NCBI GenBank assembly: GCA_003140215.1
Contig: PLJL01000001.1
Span: forward strand, 886,390 to 950,389
Length of the DNA stretch: 64,000 nucleotides
Direction: 5' to 3'
Source: Vulcanimicrobiota bacterium
Lineage (GTDB): Bacteria > Vulcanimicrobiota > Vulcanimicrobiia > Vulcanimicrobiales > Vulcanimicrobiaceae
This document shows, in pieces, positions 1 to 8,001 of this stretch. The stretch's first letter is position 1; each line of letters begins with the position of its first letter. The position numbers and the translations under genes are program-made. The notes under the pieces were generated by a model. The model worked only from the letters and a program-made list of their open reading frames with translations, did no database searches and was not told the origin of the DNA.

Positions 1-726
1 CTGGGTGATGTCGAGGATGAGACGGTCGATGATCTTGCCGTCGGCGGCGAGGTTCGCGCCGGCCAGACTGCGCACGCGCTGCAGCACCATCTCGGCCGAG
101 GCGCGGTCCTTCACGCGCCCGCTGACCATCACGTTTCCTTTGTTGTCGTAGTCGACGCGGACGTCGCGGGCGTCGACGTCGCGCATCAGCTGGCTCTGGA
201 GCATGCCCAGGGGATGGCTCACCGTGACGGCGTCGACGATGTCGTACTTCTGGTTCTTGGCCAGCGCGGTGAAGCGCCCCAGCACGTCGCTGATCCGATT
301 GGCCTGGGTCTGGTCGGTAATGTCGCCCTTGACGATGAGCGCCCGGCCGACGGGCTCGACCGACACACCCGGAACGTCGAGCGTGGTGCGCAGCATCTGG
401 GCCAGATCGTCAAGGGTCTGTTCGGTGACGGTAACGTCGAAGTCGTGGCGACCGTCGCGGGACCACACGATGACGGTGGTGTGCCCGGGCGCCTTCGCGT
501 TGATGATGAGCTGCTGCGTCCCTAACGGAACGACGCCGGCGATCCGGCCATCGCCTACCGCGACGCGCGAGAGGCCGGGAGCGTCGATCGTGGTCGAACG
601 CCCCGAGGCGAGCGAGATCGCTGCGAGCGGCTGAGCGAACGCCGGTGCCCGTACTGCGGCAATGCCGGACGGACATGCGATCGCGAGCGACGCGACGAGA
701 GACGGTACCCATGCCAGCGGTTTCAT
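1..726 (-). CDS. cpaC: Tad pilus secretin CpaC/RcpA, N-terminal part (runs off window)
   Basis: Reading leftwards from the ATG at 726, the frame stays open to base 1 (242 codons), so the C-terminal secretin barrel lies outside the window. The protein starts with a signal peptide (KPLAWVPSLVASLAIACP). Residues about 40-105 form the pilus-assembly N-terminal domain, with the typical TTIDAPGLSRVAVGDGRIAG stretch, and residues about 105-240 carry BON-like repeats (VKGDITDQTQANRI, VSGRVKDRASAEMVLQRV). In the Tad system CpaC/RcpA is the outer-membrane secretin through which the Flp pilus passes. It diverges from the rest of the Tad locus across a 113-base gap holding two matching palindromes. A diderm envelope follows from its presence. 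Identification is firm; only the missing end is unknown. Confidence 0.88.
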   Translation of the reverse strand, partial: MKPLAWVPSLVASLAIACPSGIAAVRAPAFAQPLAAISLASGRSTTIDAPGLSRVAVGDGRIAGVVPLGTQQLIINAKAPGHTTVIVWSRDGRHDFDVTVTEQTLDDLAQMLRTTLDVPGVSVEPVGRALIVKGDITDQTQANRISDVLGRFTALAKNQKYDIVDAVTVSHPLGMLQSQLMRDVDARDVRVDYDNKGNVMVSGRVKDRASAEMVLQRVRSLAGANLAADGKIIDRLILDITQ

Positions 727-751
727 CCAGGTTCGTTCTGCCCCCGCAAGC

Positions 752-807
752 CGCGTTAACGCGTCAACGTCCCGTCGACGACAGGTAAAAGTTCCCGCGT
801 TTACGCG
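752..807. promoter_or_regulatory. Paired 12-bp palindromes in the divergent Tad promoter region
   Basis: CGCGTTAACGCG at 752-763 is a perfect 12-bp palindrome. CGCGTTTACGCG at 796-807 differs from it by one central base. They are 44 bp apart, close to four helical turns, in the only gap between divergent cpaC and the rightward Tad genes. This looks like a two-site operator for a dimeric regulator acting on one or both promoters. The regulator is not known and the binding role is inferred. Confidence 0.5.
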
Positions 808-839
808 AGACCTTCGTCCTACGGCGGTATGACCCAGCC

Positions 840-1556
840 GTGACTCTCTCGATGCGGCGTCTCGCCGCGGCAGTCGTCGCGACGACGCTTCTCGCCACTC
901 CGGCAACCGCCCACACCGGAACCCCGCTGATGCGGGTGGCCGAGTCGGCGGGCTACGTCTACGCGTGGTCGGCGTCCGCATCGGAGGTCATTCTCTCGCG
1001 CCCGGGTCTCACGATCGTCCTTCGTCCCGGCAACCGCCGGTACGAGATCAACGACCGCGTCGCGTACGCTAGCGAAGCCCTCGTCTATGAGAACGGCGAT
1101 CTCGTCGTTCCCTCCGACGTGGTGTCCCAGCTGCGTGCGCTCGCCGGACGCACCCCGGCTGCGCGTGCCATGGAGGGCGCGCGCACCGGATCCGCCACCG
1201 TACCCGCAACAGCGAGCGGTTCGCTGACCCTGCGGGCTCAAGCGGCGGCGGGACGCGAGGCGATCGTAGTCGACGGGACGGCACCAGCTTCCATGCCTGT
1301 CACGCTGACGCTCGTCGGCTCAATCTCTCGCGATCTCCCCGACGTGCTGCTGCGACGGATCACCGTCCAGAGCGACGGCACGTTCCATGCGACGCTCCCC
1401 GTCGCAGCTGCGATGCCTCGCGGCAGCTCCGTCACCGTCACGGCGACGTCGCTGCCCGGGGTTTCGCCGGCCTCCGTGCGCATTGTGCTCGGCGCGCCGA
1501 ACCCCGCGATCGACTCTTCCATCTTCGACCACCTCCCCAAGGACTCAACCCGCTGA
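840..1556 (+). CDS. Secreted stalk-domain protein (copper amine oxidase N-like), Tad-linked
   Basis: A 238-residue protein with a signal peptide (about residues 1-25, cleavage near ATAHTG). Residues about 45-95 resemble the copper-amine-oxidase N-terminal-like stalk domain: a short strand-rich unit with ILSRPGLTIVLRPGNRRYEI followed by NGDLVVPSDVV. The rest is alanine/threonine-rich, probably beta-structured and extracytoplasmic. The start is taken as GTG 840; ATG 852 would shorten the signal by four residues. It is the first rightward gene of the Tad locus and ends 14 bases before the pilin gene, so it is likely co-transcribed and surface-related. No enzymatic residues are seen and the exact role is unknown. 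Confidence 0.7.
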   Translation: MTLSMRRLAAAVVATTLLATPATAHTGTPLMRVAESAGYVYAWSASASEVILSRPGLTIVLRPGNRRYEINDRVAYASEALVYENGDLVVPSDVVSQLRALAGRTPAARAMEGARTGSATVPATASGSLTLRAQAAAGREAIVVDGTAPASMPVTLTLVGSISRDLPDVLLRRITVQSDGTFHATLPVAAAMPRGSSVTVTATSLPGVSPASVRIVLGAPNPAIDSSIFDHLPKDSTR

Positions 1557-1570
1557 GAAGGAGCTCTTCC

Positions 1571-1744
1571 GTGAACAACGCGTTCCTCGACATGATGCAG
1601 GACGACGAAGGTGCCACGCTCGTCGAGTACGGCCTCGTCGTCTCACTGATCGCCGTAGCGGCGATCGTCGCCATCGGCACCCTGGGCCAAAAAGTCAGCG
1701 ACACGTTCAACGCGATCGCCGCGAAGATCACGCCGCCGTCATAA
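1571..1744 (+). CDS. flp: Flp-family major pilin (Tad prepilin)
   Basis: A 57-residue prepilin starting at GTG 1571, preceded by a strong Shine-Dalgarno (AGAAGGAG, about 1555-1562). The leader ends in DDEG, followed by ATLVEYGLVVSLIAVAAIVA: the conserved Glu at +5 and Tyr at +6 of the mature Flp pilin, then the hydrophobic helix. Flp pilins are cut after the Gly by a TadV/CpaA-type peptidase and polymerise into the Tad fibre. The gene sits two bases before the peptidase gene. Length, motif and context all agree; only the exact pilin subclass is open. Confidence 0.9.
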   Translation: MNNAFLDMMQDDEGATLVEYGLVVSLIAVAAIVAIGTLGQKVSDTFNAIAAKITPPS

Positions 1745-1745
1745 C

Positions 1746-2228
1746 ATGTTGCCCTTCGTTCCCATCCTCGCTGCAGCCGCGCTGGTGGCTGCGGTTAGCG
1801 ATGTGCGTGCACGCCGGATTCCGAACGCGCTCACGGGCGCGCTCGCGGTCGCAGGCGTGGGCACTGCGGGGATGACGAATGGGCTGCCCGGCGTCGGCAT
1901 CGCTCTTGCGACGCTCGCCGTGCTGCTCGCCGCCGGTACCTACGCGTTCGCGCGAGGCTGGTTCGGCGGTGGCGACATCAAGCTGCTCGCGGCAGGATGC
2001 TGCGGGCTGAGTCCGGCTCTGGCCGTGGACTTTCTGGTCTACACCGCGCTCTGCGGGGGCTTGCTCTCGCTGTACGCGCTGGCGACGTCGCAACGGATGG
2101 TGACGGCGCTCATCACTCGGCAGCTGCCTCAAACCGGCGAACGGCTCCCGTATGCCGTCGCCGCAGCCGGTGGCGCCCTCCTCTTGTGGGTGGCACTCGT
2201 ATGTCCCGCGTTCTTGCTCGTCCGTTAG
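1746..2228 (+). CDS. cpaA: Prepilin peptidase TadV/CpaA (A24 family)
   Basis: A 160-residue polytopic membrane protein, the short form of A24 aspartic prepilin peptidase without the N-methylating domain. The two catalytic aspartates are visible in SDVRARRIPN (near residue 19) and GGGDIKLLA (near residue 78). It would process the Flp prepilin encoded just upstream. The 3' end overlaps the cpaB start by 28 bases in another frame. A second A24 peptidase lies at 6909-7517. Confidence 0.88.
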   Translation: MLPFVPILAAAALVAAVSDVRARRIPNALTGALAVAGVGTAGMTNGLPGVGIALATLAVLLAAGTYAFARGWFGGGDIKLLAAGCCGLSPALAVDFLVYTALCGGLLSLYALATSQRMVTALITRQLPQTGERLPYAVAAAGGALLLWVALVCPAFLLVR

Positions 2229-3094
2229 ATACGCGCACGATCGCGCTCTCCGTCGCCGGGCTACTGGCGGTCGGGACGGGCGTGCTCACGTACAATTACC
2301 TCGCCTCCGTGGGCCACGCGAACGCCCCGGCGGCACAGCGTGCGATCCTGCTCGCAGGGCGCACGATTCCCGCCCATGCGACCATCACCGCGGAGATGCT
2401 GACGCGCGCGTCACGCCGCGCCGATGCCGTCGACCCCGATGCTCTCGCCGCACCCGCTTTGGCGATCGGCTCGGCTACGGTCAACGAAATTCCCGCCGGG
2501 AGCGTGATCACGGCGTCCAAGCTCGTCCACTACGCCGCGGCCGGCCTGCCCGGGCGCGTTCACGTCGGGATGCGCGCGGTGTCGATCGCGCTGGACCGTG
2601 TGAAGGGCGTCTCGAACCTCATCAAAGCCGGCGACAAGGTCGACGTGATCGCCGCGACGCCGGCCCGCAGCGACACGCTGCCCAAGGTCTTCACGATCAT
2701 TCGCGGCGCGACGGTGCTGTCGATCGGTCAGATGACCGAGTCCGGCGCCACGCCGGCCCCCGATAGCCAAGCCTACGCGACCGCAACGCTCGAGGTGACC
2801 CCCAAACAGGCCAACCTCATCACCCTCGCCGACGTCAACACGACGCTGCGTCTGGCCCTGCGCTCGCCCAAGGAGAGCCTGCGCAGCCAACCGGCCGAGA
2901 AGCTCGTACTTCCGGCGCCCTCACAGATGCGTCCCGCGGCCGCGCCGGCGCCTTTTGCGCCGCAGATGATGCCGCCGGCCGGAGGGATGGGCTTCGGCCC
3001 CGCACGCGCGCCGGTCGAACAGACCAACCCGCGTCCGTCATCGCCCGTTGCGGTGATCGACGGCGACAAACTCGTCGCACCCGGCCGGCACTAA
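2201..3094 (+). CDS. cpaB: Tad pilus assembly protein CpaB/RcpC
   Basis: A 297-residue protein starting at ATG 2201 (SRVLARPLDTRT). It has an N-terminal membrane helix (IALSVAGLLAVGTGVLTYNY), a SAF-like domain (residues about 45-105: AGRTIPAHATITAEMLT, VNEIPAGSVITASKL) and the RcpC/CpaB domain (GMRAVSIALDRVKGVSNLI, AGDKVDVIAA). The C-terminus is Pro/Ala-rich and probably disordered. CpaB is a periplasmic partner of the CpaC secretin. The frame stays open upstream, but the ATG at 2201 directly before the membrane helix is the natural start. Confidence 0.87.
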   Translation: MSRVLARPLDTRTIALSVAGLLAVGTGVLTYNYLASVGHANAPAAQRAILLAGRTIPAHATITAEMLTRASRRADAVDPDALAAPALAIGSATVNEIPAGSVITASKLVHYAAAGLPGRVHVGMRAVSIALDRVKGVSNLIKAGDKVDVIAATPARSDTLPKVFTIIRGATVLSIGQMTESGATPAPDSQAYATATLEVTPKQANLITLADVNTTLRLALRSPKESLRSQPAEKLVLPAPSQMRPAAAPAPFAPQMMPPAGGMGFGPARAPVEQTNPRPSSPVAVIDGDKLVAPGRH

Positions 3095-3098
3095 GCCG

Positions 3099-5207
3099 AT
3101 GAAAGGCACCATCGCAATCGTCATCGGCGCCAAGGGCGGCGTCGGCGCGACCACACTGTGCGTCGAGCTCGTTCGCGTGCTGCGCGAGACGAAGGCCTGC
3201 GGCCTCGTCGACGCCGATTTCAGCGGACGGCGCTCCGTCGCCGTGCTCACCGACAGCGTGCGCTCCTTCGACTCCGGGCGCGTCGGCGGCAACCTCGCGT
3301 CCGCGACGATCCTGGGCGACGTCGCCGGGATCGAGTTCACGGCCTCGATCGACGGCGCGTTCACCCTCATGCCCGACCAAGTCGCCGGGATCCTCGGCGA
3401 CGTGCGCGACACCACCGAACTGGTGCTCGTCGACTCGCCGCAGCCCTACGCGGCAGCAGTCCGGCCGTTCGTGGTCCACGCCGCGCACTTCATCGTCGTC
3501 GTCGAGCCGACGCTGCTGGGGGTGACCAGCGCCCGGGCCGTGCAAACAGAGCTGGCGCGTTTCGGAATCCCCGCCTCGCGCGTCTTTCTGGTGCTCAATC
3601 AACGTGACGGGAAGGCCGCCGTTCGGCCCGACGAGGTCGAACGCGCGCTGGGATCGCGCCTGCTCGGGAACGTTCCGCCGATCGGCGACCGCCGCTATCA
3701 AAAAGCGGTCGAGGCGCTCGCTTCGGCGTTGATCGCGCTCCCGCTGCCCGAGGACATCGAGCCGCTGCGGCCCTCGGCCAAGACGCCGCTGGGCGACCGC
3801 CGCGCCGGGAACCGGCGCCCCAAGGGTGACGCGCGCCCCGAAGACGTCGCCTCGGGCAAGGCCAGCGAAGCCCACATCGTCGCCACCATGGAGCGTACCG
3901 CGCGCGAGCTGCTCAAGACCGAGATCCACGATGCGCTGGCACAGCGTCTCGACGTGGTCGCGGCCAGCGCCGCGCTCGACGAGCCCAAGAAGCTCGCCGA
4001 GCTGCGCGCGCAGATCGACACCATCGTGCGCGAGCAGCTCGCCGCCTACCCGGCGGTCTTCTCGGCCGAAGAGTTGGCGCGCGTGCGCCAGGAGATCATC
4101 GACGAAGCCCTGGGATACGGGCCGCTCGAGGAGCTGCTCGCGCAGCCCGACATCACCGAGATCATGGTCAACGGTCCGGGTCATGTCTTCGTCGAGCGCA
4201 ACGGCAAGATCGAGACCACCACCAAGCGCTTCAGCGACGACCGTCAGCTGCGCGTGGTCATCGAGCGGATGATCGCGCCGCTGGGCCGGCGCATCGACGA
4301 ATCGCAGCCGATGGTCGACGCGCGTCTCCCCGACGGCTCGCGCCTCAACGCCATCATCGAGCCGCTCGCGCTCGACGGGCCCACGCTCACCATCCGGCGC
4401 TTCGGCAAGCACCGGCTGACGCCCGACGACCTCATCAACATCGGGGCGATCGAAGGCCCGATGCTGGACTTCTTGCGCGCGGCCGTCGAAGCGCGCCTCA
4501 ACCTGGTGATCTGCGGCGGGACCGGCTCGGGGAAGACGACCTTCCTCAACATCCTCTCGTCGTACATCCCCGAGGGCGAGCGGATCGTGACGATCGAAGA
4601 CGCCGCCGAGCTGCGCCTCAACCAGTCGCACATCGTGCGGCTCGAGGGGCGTCCGGCCAACCTGCAGGGCGCCGGCGAGGTGCGCATCCGCGACCTGGTC
4701 CGCAACGCGCTGCGGATGCGCCCGGACCGGATCATCGTCGGCGAGTGCCGCGGCGCCGAAGCGCTCGACATGCTCCAGGCGATGAACACCGGCCACGACG
4801 GCTCGCTCACGACGATCCACGCCAACAGCGCTCGCGACGCGATCTCGCGCATCGAGACCATGGTCATGATGGCCGGCTTCGAGCTGCCCATCCGCGCCAT
4901 TCGCGATCAGATCGCCAGCGCGATCGACTTGGTCGTCCACATCTCGCGCATGCGAGACGGCAGCCGCAAGATCGTCGGCATCAGCGAGATCGCCGGCCTC
5001 GAAGGCGACATCGTCACGATGCAAGAGATCCTGCGCTATCGTCAGCGCGGCCTCGACAAGAACAACAAGGTCGTCGGCGAGTTCGAGTTCACCGGCGTGC
5101 AGCCCGACTGCATCGCGCGCTTCCGCGAGTTCGGCGTCTCGTTCGACTACGATGCGCTCGCCGACATGGCGGGTGCGGCCCCGCTGGGCGCGGTCTCGTC
5201 GTGGTAG
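3099..5207 (+). CDS. Fused CpaE/TadZ and CpaF/TadA pilus ATPase
   Basis: One 702-residue open frame joins two proteins that are normally separate. Residues 1-230 are a CpaE/TadZ-type MinD-ParA ATPase: a deviant Walker A (GAKGGVGATT, residues about 10-19) that lacks the second lysine, LVDADFSGRR, and VLVDSPQPYA; no N-terminal receiver domain is present. A linker of about 30 residues leads to a complete CpaF/TadA secretion ATPase (about 260-700) with Walker A GGTGSGKTT (near 470), IVTIEDAAEL, and the HDGSLTTIHANS box (near 565). TadA drives pilus extension and TadZ localises the machine at the pole, so the fusion would tether them in a 1:1 ratio. The stop overlaps the tadB start by 7 bases. No frameshift is needed. 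Confidence 0.9.
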   Translation: MKGTIAIVIGAKGGVGATTLCVELVRVLRETKACGLVDADFSGRRSVAVLTDSVRSFDSGRVGGNLASATILGDVAGIEFTASIDGAFTLMPDQVAGILGDVRDTTELVLVDSPQPYAAAVRPFVVHAAHFIVVVEPTLLGVTSARAVQTELARFGIPASRVFLVLNQRDGKAAVRPDEVERALGSRLLGNVPPIGDRRYQKAVEALASALIALPLPEDIEPLRPSAKTPLGDRRAGNRRPKGDARPEDVASGKASEAHIVATMERTARELLKTEIHDALAQRLDVVAASAALDEPKKLAELRAQIDTIVREQLAAYPAVFSAEELARVRQEIIDEALGYGPLEELLAQPDITEIMVNGPGHVFVERNGKIETTTKRFSDDRQLRVVIERMIAPLGRRIDESQPMVDARLPDGSRLNAIIEPLALDGPTLTIRRFGKHRLTPDDLINIGAIEGPMLDFLRAAVEARLNLVICGGTGSGKTTFLNILSSYIPEGERIVTIEDAAELRLNQSHIVRLEGRPANLQGAGEVRIRDLVRNALRMRPDRIIVGECRGAEALDMLQAMNTGHDGSLTTIHANSARDAISRIETMVMMAGFELPIRAIRDQIASAIDLVVHISRMRDGSRKIVGISEIAGLEGDIVTMQEILRYRQRGLDKNNKVVGEFEFTGVQPDCIARFREFGVSFDYDALADMAGAAPLGAVSSW

Positions 5208-6061
5208 CGATCCTTCCCTTTGCGATCTTCTTGGGTGTCGCCGGCGCGCTCGGGCTGCTGCTGGCGTCGTTCTGGCAGCGCATCACCGCGCCGCTCACCG
5301 GCCTCGCCGACGAGTATCGCCTCGCGCTCGAGCAAGCCGACATCCGGGTGCGCGGCGAGGAGATCGTGCTCGCCGTCCTGGGCGGCGGTACGGCGGCCTG
5401 GTTCTTGGTCGTCATTCTCGGCCGGCTCGATCCGCTGCGCGGCGCGCTGGCGTTTTTCGTGGTGCTACCGCTTTCGGCGTTCGGGGCCAAGGCCATCATC
5501 GCGTACAAGACGCGTAAGCGCCTTGCGAAGTTCGCCGATCAGCTCGAGCTGGTGTTGCGCCTCATCGGTAGCGGCTTGCGGGCCGGCCTCGGATTGCGCC
5601 AGGCCCTGGTGCTGGTCATCGACGAGCTCGACGATCCGGCGCGCACCGAGTTCATGCGCGTCCTGGGACAGGCGAACATCGGTCAGAGCGTCTACGACGC
5701 GCTCGACGGTCTGGCGCGGCGGATGCCCAGCGACGAGTGCTCGATGATGGTGCGCGGCATTCGCGTGCAATCGCAGACCGGCGGCAACCTCGCGAAGGTG
5801 CTCGACCACCTCGCCACCACCATCAAGGAACGGCGCCGCGTGTGGCGCAAGATGCGCGCGTTCACGGCTGAAGGCCGCATGACGGCCTGGGTGATCGCCC
5901 TGCTTCCGGTCATCGTCGGCGTGATGATCATGGGCTTGCAGCCCAGAATGCGCCACTCGCTGATCGAGACCGACGTCGGCCACATCGTCATGGTGTTCGT
6001 GGTGCTGCTCGAGCTGTCGGGCATCGCCTGGCTGCAGCGCATGATGAAGTTCGAGATCTGA
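5201..6061 (+). CDS. tadB: Tad inner-membrane platform protein TadB
   Basis: A 286-residue protein with a T2SSF (GspF-like) domain between membrane helices: one near the N-terminus (ILPFAIFLGVAGALGLLLA), two near residues 55-95, the cytosolic T2SSF segment with QLELVLRLIGSGLRAG and VQSQTGGNLAKVL, and two C-terminal helices. The start is GTG 5201, giving a 7-base overlap with the ATPase gene; the frame stays open further left, but only inside that gene. With TadC it forms the platform that the TadA ATPase drives. The stop TGA and the tadC ATG share one base. Confidence 0.88.
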   Translation: MVAILPFAIFLGVAGALGLLLASFWQRITAPLTGLADEYRLALEQADIRVRGEEIVLAVLGGGTAAWFLVVILGRLDPLRGALAFFVVLPLSAFGAKAIIAYKTRKRLAKFADQLELVLRLIGSGLRAGLGLRQALVLVIDELDDPARTEFMRVLGQANIGQSVYDALDGLARRMPSDECSMMVRGIRVQSQTGGNLAKVLDHLATTIKERRRVWRKMRAFTAEGRMTAWVIALLPVIVGVMIMGLQPRMRHSLIETDVGHIVMVFVVLLELSGIAWLQRMMKFEI

Positions 6062-6912
6062 TGCTCATCGCCGTTGTAGCAGCCGCGCTCTCGGCGGCCG
6101 TGCTCGGATACCTGGGCATCACGCTGTTCGTCCACCGCTCGGAGGTCGAGCGGACGGTAGCGCAGCTCGACCTGGGCGGCCTTGAAGCCAACCGCAAAGC
6201 GGAACTGGGTCTGTTCGCACGCTTCTTCGACGAGCGCGGGCGCACGAATCTGGAGCGCCGGCTGGTCCAAGCCGGCTGGTACAACCTTACGCCCGGCAAG
6301 TTCATGATGCGCAGCGTGGTGGCATCGGTCTCCGGGCTCATCGTCGGGCTGGCGATCCCGGTCGCGATGCACCGCCACGAGCCCTGGTTCTTCATGCTGC
6401 CGATCGTTATGGCACTGGCCGGCGCGATCGCGCCGACCTCGGCGCTCGACGGCGCGATCGCCGTGCGCCAGAAGCGCATTCGCAACAGTTTGCCCGACTT
6501 CTTGGACTTGGTCTCGACGACGGTCGAAGCAGGGATCGCGCTCAACGGCGCCTTCGCCGCCGCGGTGGACGGCGTGCGCGGACCGTTCCGCGACGAGCTC
6601 CTGGCGGTACTCTCCGACATCCGCGTGGGGCGTTCGCGCGCCGAAGCGCTGGCCGCGATGGCGGCGCGCGCCGACGTAACCGAGCTCACCACGACGGTCA
6701 CGGCGATCGTGCAGGCCGAAAAGCTGGGCGGCGACATTGCGGGGATCCTCGATCAGCTGGCGCAGGACGCGCGCGAGCACCGCATGACCCGGGCCGAGGA
6801 GTTGGCCGCACAGCTTCCGGTGAAGATGACCTTCCCGATGGCCGTCTGCATGCTCCCCGCGTTGTTCGTGATGATCTTCGGCGCCGTTGCAGCGCAACTC
6901 ATCACCAAATGA
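6061..6912 (+). CDS. tadC: Tad inner-membrane platform protein TadC
   Basis: A 283-residue T2SSF-family membrane protein of typical TadC length. Helices lie at about 2-24, 90-110 and 115-135 and at the C-terminus, with the T2SSF segment (SLPDFLDLVSTTVEAGIALN, QAEKLGGDIAGILDQLAQDA) between them. It pairs with TadB in the membrane platform. Its stop is embedded in an ATGA overlap with the next gene. Confidence 0.88.
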   Translation: MLIAVVAAALSAAVLGYLGITLFVHRSEVERTVAQLDLGGLEANRKAELGLFARFFDERGRTNLERRLVQAGWYNLTPGKFMMRSVVASVSGLIVGLAIPVAMHRHEPWFFMLPIVMALAGAIAPTSALDGAIAVRQKRIRNSLPDFLDLVSTTVEAGIALNGAFAAAVDGVRGPFRDELLAVLSDIRVGRSRAEALAAMAARADVTELTTTVTAIVQAEKLGGDIAGILDQLAQDAREHRMTRAEELAAQLPVKMTFPMAVCMLPALFVMIFGAVAAQLITK

Positions 6913-7517
6913 ACCCGCACGTCGCACTCGGTGCGCTCCTGTTCGCGTGCTCCGCGATCGTCGGCCTCGTCGTCGCCGCCGCGATCTGCGCGCGGGTGGA
7001 AGCGTACGAGGACGGACCGCGGCCCGGGACGCCGCCGGTCATCGCACTCCTCGCCGGAGCGGCGCTCATCGGCGGGATCGCCGGCGCGCACACCGATCCG
7101 GGCCGGCTGGCGCTCGTCGCAGTCGTCGCCGGCGCCTTCGTGGCGGCTTGGTATTGCGACGTCGCACGTGGAATCGTTCCCGACGTGTTCTCGCTCGGAC
7201 CGATAGCGGTCATCGCCGCCGTCGCATTCTTGTGGCACGACCCACGGATGCTCATCTCCGCGCTGGTCGTCGTGCTGCCGTTCGCGGTCATCGCCTATCT
7301 CTCGCGCGGGCGCGGATTGGGCTGGGGTGACGTCAAGCTCGCCGCCACCACCGGCGCGCTGCTGGGCGCGTCGAACGCGCTGCTCGCCCTGGCGCTGGCA
7401 GCCTTCGCCGCCGCGGTGGGCGCGAAGTTCCGCCGCGACGCCGCGGCGCAGCCGCTCGCGTTCGCGCCGTACCTGATCGGAGCGACCGCGCTCTTCACGG
7501 CGTTCACCGCGCTGTGA
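6909..7517 (+). CDS. Second A24 prepilin peptidase / leader peptidase-like protein
   Basis: A 202-residue polytopic membrane protein with two A24 aspartates in context: WYCDVARGIVPD (near residue 79) and GWGDVKLAA (near residue 139). It is longer than the TadV-type peptidase at 1746 and has extra N-terminal helices, but lacks the cysteine-rich N-methylation domain of PilD. It could process minor pseudopilins of the locus while the short enzyme handles Flp, or the two may be redundant. It overlaps tadC (ATGA) and the DUF192 gene (GTGA), so it is translationally coupled at both ends. Confidence 0.82.
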   Translation: MNPHVALGALLFACSAIVGLVVAAAICARVEAYEDGPRPGTPPVIALLAGAALIGGIAGAHTDPGRLALVAVVAGAFVAAWYCDVARGIVPDVFSLGPIAVIAAVAFLWHDPRMLISALVVVLPFAVIAYLSRGRGLGWGDVKLAATTGALLGASNALLALALAAFAAAVGAKFRRDAAAQPLAFAPYLIGATALFTAFTAL

Positions 7518-7870
7518 CGATGTGGCTGGTCCGCAACGCGGCCACCGGCCGCGTGCTGGCCTGGCGCGTGCGCCGCGCCGACGGCTGGCTCGAGCGCACC
7601 GTCGGCTTTCTCCCGCGCGCCTCGATCGCACCCGAAGAAGGGATGTGGTTCGAAGGCTGCAGCGCCGTCCACACCGTCGGGATGCGCACCGCACTCGACG
7701 TCGTCTTTCTCGACCGCGACCATCGCGTCGTGCGCGTCGACGAGAACGTCCCGCCCCACAAGCTGTACGTCGGCGCGCGCAACGCCCACATCGTCGCCGA
7801 GTTCGGCCCCGGCTTCGCCAAAGCCAACCCCCTACAGCCCGGAGATCAGCTCACGCTCGAACCGGTGTAA
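7514..7870 (+). CDS. DUF192 family protein
   Basis: A 118-residue protein matching DUF192 (COG1430): the RTVGFLPRASIAPEEGMWF segment, then the characteristic VHTVGMRTALDVVFLDRDHRVV core, ending with AEFGPGFAKANPLQPGDQL. Many family members are exported, but this copy has no signal peptide. The biochemical role is unknown. The family often sits beside Tad pilus genes, and here it is coupled by GTGA to the second peptidase as the last gene of the locus. Confidence 0.85.
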   Translation: MTMWLVRNAATGRVLAWRVRRADGWLERTVGFLPRASIAPEEGMWFEGCSAVHTVGMRTALDVVFLDRDHRVVRVDENVPPHKLYVGARNAHIVAEFGPGFAKANPLQPGDQLTLEPV

Positions 7871-8001
7871 TCGACGAACTAGGCGACGAATCATTTCGCC
7901 GTCACGAGCGGGCTAGCCAGACTCGGGCGATGCAGGTCCGCCACTACCAGCATCCAACAAAGGCCCCGCGTAAAGAACTCATTCTTCGGAAGGAGGCGGG
8001 T

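Noticed and set aside
2835..5024. A 729-codon open frame on the minus strand across cpaB and the CpaE-CpaF gene
   Set aside because: It is the mirror of GC-rich coding sequence; its product is Asp/Arg/His-rich low-complexity and matches no family, while the plus strand carries clear pilus motifs.
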